A stretch of 11,537 nucleotides of DNA from Microcaldota archaeon (GTDB lineage Archaea > Micrarchaeota > Micrarchaeia > Micrarchaeales > Micrarchaeaceae), in the NCBI GenBank assembly GCA_021793035.1, contig JAJYTM010000017.1:1-11537 (forward strand), read 5' to 3'. Positions 7,018-11,537 of the stretch are shown piece by piece. Positions within the stretch are counted from its first letter, which is position 1, and each line of letters opens with the position of its first letter. Under the pieces are notes generated by a model, which did not search any database, was not told the origin of the DNA, and was given only the letters and a program-made list of their open reading frames with translations. The position numbers and the translations under genes are program-made.

Positions 7018-7419
7018 TCACTTCCTGAGCAGGCTCTTCGCCTTGGCAATAGCATCGTTTATCTCCTCTAAATCTCGGCGCTCCTCTTTTGTGGTTGCAT
7101 ATTTATCCAGGCCATTCATGCGCTCTTCTATCGCATTGAGGAATTCTACCCAGCCTTCCGTCTCTTCGCTGGTTATCTGAAGGAATGCCTTATCCATGGT
7201 GAACAGATTGAGCACCTTGAGTATCTCCTCGTTGTCCTCTACACTCTCGCCGTTGTTGAGTCTTTCGGTTATGTGCTCCCGTACCCTCTTGATGTCGTCG
7301 AAGCCGACCTCATTGTTGCGTTCTAGGGCATTCCTAGTATCCGATAGGAAGGCCTTTACGTCATTTTGGAGCTTCGAGAACAGCTCCTTCAAGCTCATCA
7401 GCTTAAGTTCGGTATTCAA
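7018..7419 (-). CDS. Small charged helical (coiled-coil-like) orphan protein
   Basis: I do not recognise this protein. It is almost entirely charged alpha-helix, with heptad-like runs near FSKLQNDVKAFLSDTRNAL and in the C-terminal EERRDLEEINDAIAKAKSLL, and no cysteines in the likely product. Three starts are possible. GTG or ATG forms far upstream (frame open to 7473) would add an unlikely hydrophobic head. TTG 7419 has GGTGAT ending three bases before it and gives 133 aa. ATG 7398 gives 126 aa (MSLKELFSK). I favour TTG 7419 because of the strong ribosome binding site. A GATATAAAAG box (7455-7446) and CTATAAAG (7462-7455) lie upstream on the minus strand. It is divergent from the PRODH-like operon. 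The function is unknown. Confidence 0.7.
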   Translation of the reverse strand: MNTELKLMSLKELFSKLQNDVKAFLSDTRNALERNNEVGFDDIKRVREHITERLNNGESVEDNEEILKVLNLFTMDKAFLQITSEETEGWVEFLNAIEERMNGLDKYATTKEERRDLEEINDAIAKAKSLLRK

Positions 7420-7421
7420 GA

Positions 7422-7427
7422 TATCAC
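7422..7427 (-). promoter_or_regulatory. Ribosome binding site deciding the 7419 start
   Basis: On the minus strand, GGTGAT is an exact match to the archaeal anti-Shine-Dalgarno core. GGTG is five bases from TTG 7419. It is too far from ATG 7398 (about 23 bases), so it points to the TTG start. Confidence 0.5.
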
Positions 7428-7445
7428 CACAACAAATCAAATAAA

Positions 7446-7462
7446 CTTTTATATCTTTATAG
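7446..7462 (-). promoter_or_regulatory. TATA boxes for the 7018 gene
   Basis: Two overlapping boxes lie on the minus strand, CTATAAAG (7462-7455) and GATATAAAAG (7455-7446). The upstream one would place the transcription start near 7432, so the message includes the GGTGAT ribosome binding site. Confidence 0.45.
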
Positions 7463-7472
7463 ATAAGTATCA

Positions 7473-7500
7473 TTATTTATCTGTTGTTATCCGTTTATTG
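7473..7500 (+). promoter_or_regulatory. Possible TATA boxes for the PRODH-like operon
   Basis: TTATTTAT (7473-7480) and GTTTATTG (7493-7500) are AT-rich candidates upstream of the TTG 7549 start. They would give leaders of roughly 25-45 bases. Neither is a strong consensus match. Confidence 0.3.
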
Positions 7501-7548
7501 TGCTATTCGCAAGACGTCTGGAAATGGTCTGCATGCATGTAAATAGTC

Positions 7549-8511
7549 TTGAAAGATATTGCCGCGAGCACACTGCGGCAGCAACCCATTGTGATTAAAT
7601 TGTCAGAACAGAACACTTTCCTGAAGAGCATAGTATACCGGTTGATAAAGAAGCACATATCCGGAACCACAGTCAATGCCGCCTTCAAACTGACAAAGAA
7701 CCTTAATGACAAGGATATGGCCGCCACGATAACCTTCCTCAACGAGAACGTAAATGATACAGGAAAGGCCAGGTACAACCTCAATTCCTACATGCAGTTG
7801 ATAAAACAGATATCCAGGCTCAACCTGAATGCCTCAATATCGGTGCGCATGTCGCAGCTTGGCATCACGCTCCCCAATGGCATAATAGAGCACAATATGC
7901 TTTCCCTGCTGACTACGGCGAAAAGCTCGCATGTGAATGTATGGTTTGAGTATGAGGATGCATTGGGCCTCAAGGGGATGGTGGATTTGTATAGGAGGTA
8001 CAAGGAGCTATACGAGGGCATCGGCATAGAACTGCCGCTACAGCATCCCAAGGTAGAGCAGGCGATAGAGACCGTGCCAAAAGCCGCTTCGGTGAAGCTG
8101 ATATCGCACTACCATATGAATGAGCTTAAGGAGAGCCGCAAGGAGAAAGAAAAAACGAAGCAGAAAGGGCACATAGATGTGTATATGAATTGCATAAACA
8201 GGCTGCACGGGCTAAAGACCACGGTGCACATCCAGGAACCCGACGAAAAGACCGTTTACAGGCTGGCCAGGGCGAATAAGCAATACAAAAGGGATTTAAT
8301 ATTTGAGTTACCATTAGGATACAGCAAAAGATGGCAGAGTAAATTTATAAAAGAGAAGATAAAAGTGAGCGTCTATGTACCTTATGGCAAGGATTGGATA
8401 CCCTATGCCATAAACAAATTGACAGAGGGCCGCATAAGAGAGTTGGCAGTATCTATTCTCGACGGCAAAACAAGCGCAGGGGGTGGCAATGAAGAACCCA
8501 GAAAAGGATAA
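7549..8511 (+). CDS. Proline dehydrogenase-fold protein with altered active site
   Basis: This 320-aa protein matches the whole bacterial-type PRODH barrel in order: LTKNLNDKDMAATITFLNENV (48-68), ISVRMSQLG (97-105), VWFEYED (131-137), ASVKLI (180-185), a VHIQEPDE segment (226-233), then VYVPYGKDW (275-283). PRODH oxidises proline with FAD. In known enzymes the equivalents of R100, E134 and N289-K290 are Lys, Asp and an Arg-Arg pair that hold the substrate. The VKGAY, QAYL and QMLYG blocks are also not preserved, so proline oxidation is doubtful and another substrate or a non-enzymatic role is possible. A lysine-rich insertion lies at about 193-207. The start is probably TTG 7549, since an in-frame TAA sits at 7540 and the next Met is residue 57; no clear ribosome binding site supports it. 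Its end overlaps the SDR gene by 23 bases. Confidence 0.8.
   Translation: MKDIAASTLRQQPIVIKLSEQNTFLKSIVYRLIKKHISGTTVNAAFKLTKNLNDKDMAATITFLNENVNDTGKARYNLNSYMQLIKQISRLNLNASISVRMSQLGITLPNGIIEHNMLSLLTTAKSSHVNVWFEYEDALGLKGMVDLYRRYKELYEGIGIELPLQHPKVEQAIETVPKAASVKLISHYHMNELKESRKEKEKTKQKGHIDVYMNCINRLHGLKTTVHIQEPDEKTVYRLARANKQYKRDLIFELPLGYSKRWQSKFIKEKIKVSVYVPYGKDWIPYAINKLTEGRIRELAVSILDGKTSAGGGNEEPRKG
8482..8486 (+). promoter_or_regulatory. Ribosome binding site for the SDR gene
   Basis: GGTGG within the run CAGGGGGTGG lies two bases before ATG 8489, inside the end of the PRODH-like gene. It supports ATG 8489 over the in-frame GTG 8483, which is part of the site itself. Confidence 0.5.
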
Positions 8512-9496
8512 GCCCACTGTGGATCTTGTCACCGGAGCAACGAGCGTGCTCGGGAGGGAAGTAGTTAGAAAGCTTCTTGCCAGGGGCGATGAGGTAAGGG
8601 TATTGGTAAAGGAGCAGCCGAGCGACATAGGGGCATGGAAGTCGATGCCTACCGGGGTTATACCGTATGTCGCTGATCTGACACTGAAGAACAGCGCAGA
8701 TAAGCAGGTACTTGCAGAAGCCGCGAAAGGCGTCAATAATGTATTCCATATGGCTGCCGCAGTATACAATTACAAGAACACATACCAGACATTGATGAAT
8801 ATCAACGTAGAAGGCACAGAAAACCTGCTCAACGCGATATTGGAAGCAAACGATGGCGATAATGAGATGCAATTCATATTCGCAAGCAGCATCAGCATCT
8901 ACGGGCATCACAGGAAGGGCGAGATACTCACAGAAAACTCGGAGGCCAAGCCAGAGACTCCGTACTCAAAGAGCAAATACATAGCAGAGCAGGTCCTGCG
9001 CTCATTTTCATTTGCGCATAGGAACCTGCACTACACGATAATGAGAATTGGAACGCTTTACGGCCCGGGCTACGAAAAGCCATCATTCTGCAAGGTTTTC
9101 GAACTGATCAGAAAAGGCGAATTCCGATATGTAGGCAAGGGCGAGAACCATATGACCCTTGTATACGTTGATGATGCAGCAGACGCATTCGTATCGGCTT
9201 CGGATAGCAAGAACGCGCTGGAGAAGGTGTACAACCTCACCGACGGGCAGCCGCATACGCAGCAGAGCCTGGTGAAACTCGCTGCGGATTACCTGCATGT
9301 CAATCCGCCGGCAAAGCACGTCCCCACGCTTCTCGCTAGGCTTGGGAGGAGGTCCAAGAATATTAATATAGACGAGTATGATTTCCTCGTTAGCGACAGG
9401 ATAATAAGCATAGAGAGCATAAAGAAAGACCTAAAGTTCTCGCCAAAAGGAAAGATGGATGTAGAAGGCGTAGCCATGATAAAGAACTGCTTCTAG
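8489..9496 (+). CDS. Extended SDR, NAD(P)-dependent epimerase/dehydratase-like
   Basis: A 335-aa cytoplasmic extended short-chain dehydrogenase. The Rossmann motif TGATSVLG is at 15-22, an acidic residue in VADLT near 63 contacts the adenine side in this family, and HMAAAV is at 87-92. The catalytic elements are S133-S134 in FASSISIYG and Y159-SKS-K163 (YxxxK). MRIGTLYGPG (185-194) is the usual late-core motif, and the C-terminal part binds substrate. The family includes nucleotide-sugar epimerases, 3-beta-HSD-like and isoprenoid-modifying enzymes; the sequence alone does not decide. It overlaps the PRODH-like gene by 23 bases and is followed 22 bases later by GGGP synthase, so a role in lipid or head-group chemistry is possible but unproven. 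The GTG at 8483 is a less likely start. Confidence 0.9.
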   Translation: MKNPEKDKPTVDLVTGATSVLGREVVRKLLARGDEVRVLVKEQPSDIGAWKSMPTGVIPYVADLTLKNSADKQVLAEAAKGVNNVFHMAAAVYNYKNTYQTLMNINVEGTENLLNAILEANDGDNEMQFIFASSISIYGHHRKGEILTENSEAKPETPYSKSKYIAEQVLRSFSFAHRNLHYTIMRIGTLYGPGYEKPSFCKVFELIRKGEFRYVGKGENHMTLVYVDDAADAFVSASDSKNALEKVYNLTDGQPHTQQSLVKLAADYLHVNPPAKHVPTLLARLGRRSKNINIDEYDFLVSDRIISIESIKKDLKFSPKGKMDVEGVAMIKNCF

Positions 9497-9518
9497 ATTG
9501 CATTAATTTTTAAGGTCG

Positions 9519-10316
9519 ATGAATATGAAACAAGGCAGAGTTGAATTGTATATAAATGAAGCACTGGAGAGCAGAGGCGCGCTTCTGTTCGGATTGATAG
9601 ACCCTGATGATTATAAGACGGACGACGAAGCGATCAAGACAGCAAAGGCAGGGGTGGATGGAGGCATAGATGTGGTGCTCATAGGAGGCAGCATGGGCGT
9701 GCAGGGAGAGACCCTGGACAGAATAACAAAAGGCATAAAGGACCTAGTAGATACGCCGGTCGTGCTGTTCCCAGGCAACATAGGCACACTCACGGGCTAT
9801 GCAGATGCATTGTACTTCATGTCGCTCCTGAACGCCAGAAACCCTTATTGGATAACGCATGCACAGATGCTCGCTGCTCCATTGATAAGGAAGCTGCATC
9901 TGGAACCGTTGCCTGTAGGTTATATAGTGGTGCACCCGGGAGGCACAGTAGGTTGGGTGGGCGATGCCAACCTAGTGCCTAGGGAGAAGCCAAAGATAGC
10001 TGCGGCGCTTGCAATGGCAGGCGAATATCTTGGCCATAGATTTATACTCACTGACACGGGGTCAAACCCGCGCATGCAGCATGCCGGGCCCATACCGCCC
10101 GAATTTGTGAGAATGGTGAAGCAGTCAATAAGCGTGCCGTACATAGTAGGAGGAGGCATAATGACTCTCAACGACCTCGGAAACGCCTACAAATACGGCG
10201 CTGACATAGTGCAGATAGGCACCGCTTTCGAGAGCATTTCAGATGCCAAGAAGAAGGCCAAATCCTTTTCTAGAATCGCGAAGGAGGAAGGTGCGAAGAA
10301 GCTGAAAAATATCTAG
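9519..10316 (+). CDS. Geranylgeranylglyceryl phosphate synthase
   Basis: It joins geranylgeranyl diphosphate to sn-glycerol-1-phosphate, making the first ether bond of archaeal lipids. The 265-aa TIM barrel shows LIDPD with D28 and D30 (Mg/diphosphate region), LIGGSMG (54-60), LFPGNIGTLTGYADAL (83-98), YIVVHPGGTVGWVGDAN (135-151), VGGGIMT (210-216) and VQIGTAFE (231-238). The phosphate-binding YLEAGSGA segment is changed to ILTDTGSNP (176-184), and a few extra residues follow, so some substrate-site divergence is likely. The start is ATG 9519, with ATG 9525 equally possible; AAGGTCGATG overlaps the ribosome binding site region. It is in the operon between the SDR and NFACT genes. MoeO5/PcrB relatives share the fold, but the archaeal context makes GGGPS the best call. 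Confidence 0.94.
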   Translation: MNMKQGRVELYINEALESRGALLFGLIDPDDYKTDDEAIKTAKAGVDGGIDVVLIGGSMGVQGETLDRITKGIKDLVDTPVVLFPGNIGTLTGYADALYFMSLLNARNPYWITHAQMLAAPLIRKLHLEPLPVGYIVVHPGGTVGWVGDANLVPREKPKIAAALAMAGEYLGHRFILTDTGSNPRMQHAGPIPPEFVRMVKQSISVPYIVGGGIMTLNDLGNAYKYGADIVQIGTAFESISDAKKKAKSFSRIAKEEGAKKLKNI

Positions 10317-10329
10317 GGAGCGAGTACGG

Positions 10330-11436
10330 ATGCGTGAGATATCCAATATTGAAATCTCGGTGCTCGTCGGAAAGCTAAAGCAAGTGGAAGGTAGCTACAT
10401 AGATAAGTTCTATGACTTGGGCAGCGGCAGGTTTGTACTGAAACTGAGCAGGAAGGATTTCAAGGCAAATGTGATGTGCTTGCTTTCGCACACGCTGCAC
10501 ATCACTGCATACACAGAGAAGTATGGGGAGCCTAGCAATTTTGCAGTTGCTGTAAGGAAGAGGGTAGGCGGGTACCAGATAAGCGGCATATCCAAGGTAA
10601 ATGACGATAGGATAGTGAGGCTTTCGCTATCGAAGGGAGAATCCCATTTGGGCATAGTATTCGAAATGTTCGGCAAGGGCAATATGATTCTGGTCGACCA
10701 AGAGGATAAGATACTGCTCGCATATGCTTATGAGGACTTCAAGGGCAGATCAATAAGGCCCAGGGCTGCGTATAAACCGCCGGAAAACTTAGGAATTGAT
10801 ATACTTGCAAGCAGCAAAGAAGAAGCGAAGAATGCGATACGGAAGCATAGCGACATGGGCATAATGTCGTTCATGTCCAGGTGGACGAATGTAGGCACGC
10901 TCTATGTAGAGAATGCCATATCATCGCTAGGTATAGACCCGAAGGAGGCAGTCGGAAAACTTGGAGCGAAGGTATGGAGTGTCATAGAGGGCATAGATAC
11001 GGAGGTAGCGGAGGCAGAAAAGGGCAATGCACATGTCTATGTGAATCATGGCACTGTGGCCGATTATGCGCTATGCAGCATAAAGAAGTATGCGGACATG
11101 GATGTGGTTGAGTTCGACGACATACACAAGGCCATGGATTTTATTTATGTAGAGAAGGCAGAAAAGGTTGAGGTAGAGAACCCTGCCCTAGAGAAGCTGA
11201 AGAAGAGCATAGATAAGCAGAAGCGCATAGTCGCAGGCATAGATGAGCAGATCTCCAGGAACAAGGCAATAGCGCAGGCAATATTTAATAACATGAACGT
11301 ACTGAATCAGATCATAGATGCGGCTTCGCACAACAAAAGGATAACAGCGGATGAATTGAACGCCCTGCTCGAGGGCACAGGGCTCTCGGTTAAGAGCGCC
11401 GACTTGAAGAGCAAACACATTATTGTAGATATTTGA
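10330..11436 (+). CDS. NFACT-N / RqcH-like protein lacking C-terminal NFACT-R
   Basis: The family (Rqc2/NEMF, bacterial RqcH) binds 60S/50S-type subunits carrying stalled peptidyl-tRNA and recruits tRNA for C-terminal tailing. NFACT-N fills about residues 1-180, with the conserved D93-R94 pair in NDDRIVRL (the DR pair needed for tailing in studied members), EMFGKGNMILVD (112-123) and RSIRPRAAYKPPE (140-152). The HhH region covers about 185-275, and the first coiled coil runs from about 285 to 345. It then ends at residue 368 with HIIVDI and TGA. Normal proteins have roughly 550-700 aa, so the second coiled coil and NFACT-R are missing. No continuation is seen before tRNase Z starts 30 bases later. 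GGAG at 10317-10320 is a plausible ribosome binding site, and the gap to GGGPS is 13 bases. NFACT-R may be encoded elsewhere. Confidence 0.9.
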   Translation: MREISNIEISVLVGKLKQVEGSYIDKFYDLGSGRFVLKLSRKDFKANVMCLLSHTLHITAYTEKYGEPSNFAVAVRKRVGGYQISGISKVNDDRIVRLSLSKGESHLGIVFEMFGKGNMILVDQEDKILLAYAYEDFKGRSIRPRAAYKPPENLGIDILASSKEEAKNAIRKHSDMGIMSFMSRWTNVGTLYVENAISSLGIDPKEAVGKLGAKVWSVIEGIDTEVAEAEKGNAHVYVNHGTVADYALCSIKKYADMDVVEFDDIHKAMDFIYVEKAEKVEVENPALEKLKKSIDKQKRIVAGIDEQISRNKAIAQAIFNNMNVLNQIIDAASHNKRITADELNALLEGTGLSVKSADLKSKHIIVDI

Positions 11437-11457
11437 GGCAGCTGCTTTGCATTGAAT

Positions 11458-11461
11458 GGTG
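11458..11461 (+). promoter_or_regulatory. Ribosome binding site for tRNase Z
   Basis: GGTG is five bases before ATG 11467, the typical archaeal site and spacing. It fixes the start of the partial downstream gene. Confidence 0.5.
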
Positions 11462-11466
11462 CGCGT

Positions 11467-11537
11467 ATGATTGATGTGACATTCCTAGGAACGTCTGGAT
11501 CGACCCCGACACGGGACCGCTCATTGCCCAGCGTTGC
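11467..11537 (+). CDS. rnz: tRNase Z (RNase Z), N-terminal part, cut by window end
   Basis: Only 23 codons are visible. The start MIDVTFLGTSGSTPTRDRS is the characteristic opening of tRNase Z in the metallo-beta-lactamase fold (family pattern FLGTxGSxPTxxR). The enzyme cuts the 3' trailer from pre-tRNAs so that CCA can be added. The zinc motif HxHxDH lies further in and is outside the window, so catalytic integrity cannot be judged. The start at ATG 11467 is backed by GGTG five bases upstream. It shares strand and frame with the truncated NFACT gene, from which it is separated by a TGA stop and 30 bases. It is probably the fifth gene of the operon. Confidence 0.85.
   Translation, partial: MIDVTFLGTSGSTPTRDRSLPSV

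Overview
The window reads as a compact archaeal chromosome segment. The evidence is an archaeal-type alanyl-tRNA synthetase, an RtcB ligase close to the Pyrococcus form, a geranylgeranylglyceryl phosphate synthase (the enzyme that commits archaea to ether lipids), TATA-type promoters, and ribosome binding sites of the GGTG/GGTGAT kind. GTG and TTG starts are frequent, isoleucine is mostly ATA, and genes are tightly packed with several split or orphan genes. Together this suggests a small-genome DPANN archaeon, possibly Micrarchaeota. That assignment is an inference, not a match to a named genome.

Layout. (1) Positions 1-711: a two-gene unit encoding a 59-aa orphan and a stand-alone RAM (Lrp ligand-binding-like) protein. 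A short element, AAACCCCAA(A)CCTTA followed by a GC-rich hairpin, occurs once on each side of it in the same orientation. (2) Positions 712-5815, minus strand: rtcB, then an Exo5-like Fe-S nuclease gene, then alaS. The last two overlap by ATGA. (3) Positions 5816-5945: a divergent promoter region with TATA boxes on both strands. (4) Positions 5946-7473: two convergent orphan genes, one encoding a membrane-anchored helical protein with a TPR-like start and one a small charged helical protein. (5) Positions 7549-11537, plus strand: a probable operon of five genes with overlaps or gaps of 30 bases or less. They encode a proline-dehydrogenase-fold protein with altered active-site residues, an extended SDR, GGGP synthase, an NFACT/RqcH protein lacking its C-terminal half, and the start of tRNase Z, which is cut by the window edge.

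How it fits together. Much of the window serves tRNA and translation quality: AlaRS charges tRNA-Ala, RtcB ligates tRNA exons, tRNase Z trims tRNA 3' ends, and NFACT proteins act in ribosome rescue and tailing. The operon also carries lipid synthesis (GGGPS) and two oxidoreductase-type genes of unknown substrate. The observations most worth following are the altered PRODH-like protein co-encoded with the SDR, the truncated NFACT protein, and the paired hairpin element around the small two-gene unit. No CRISPR array, insertion sequence, rRNA or tRNA gene was seen.
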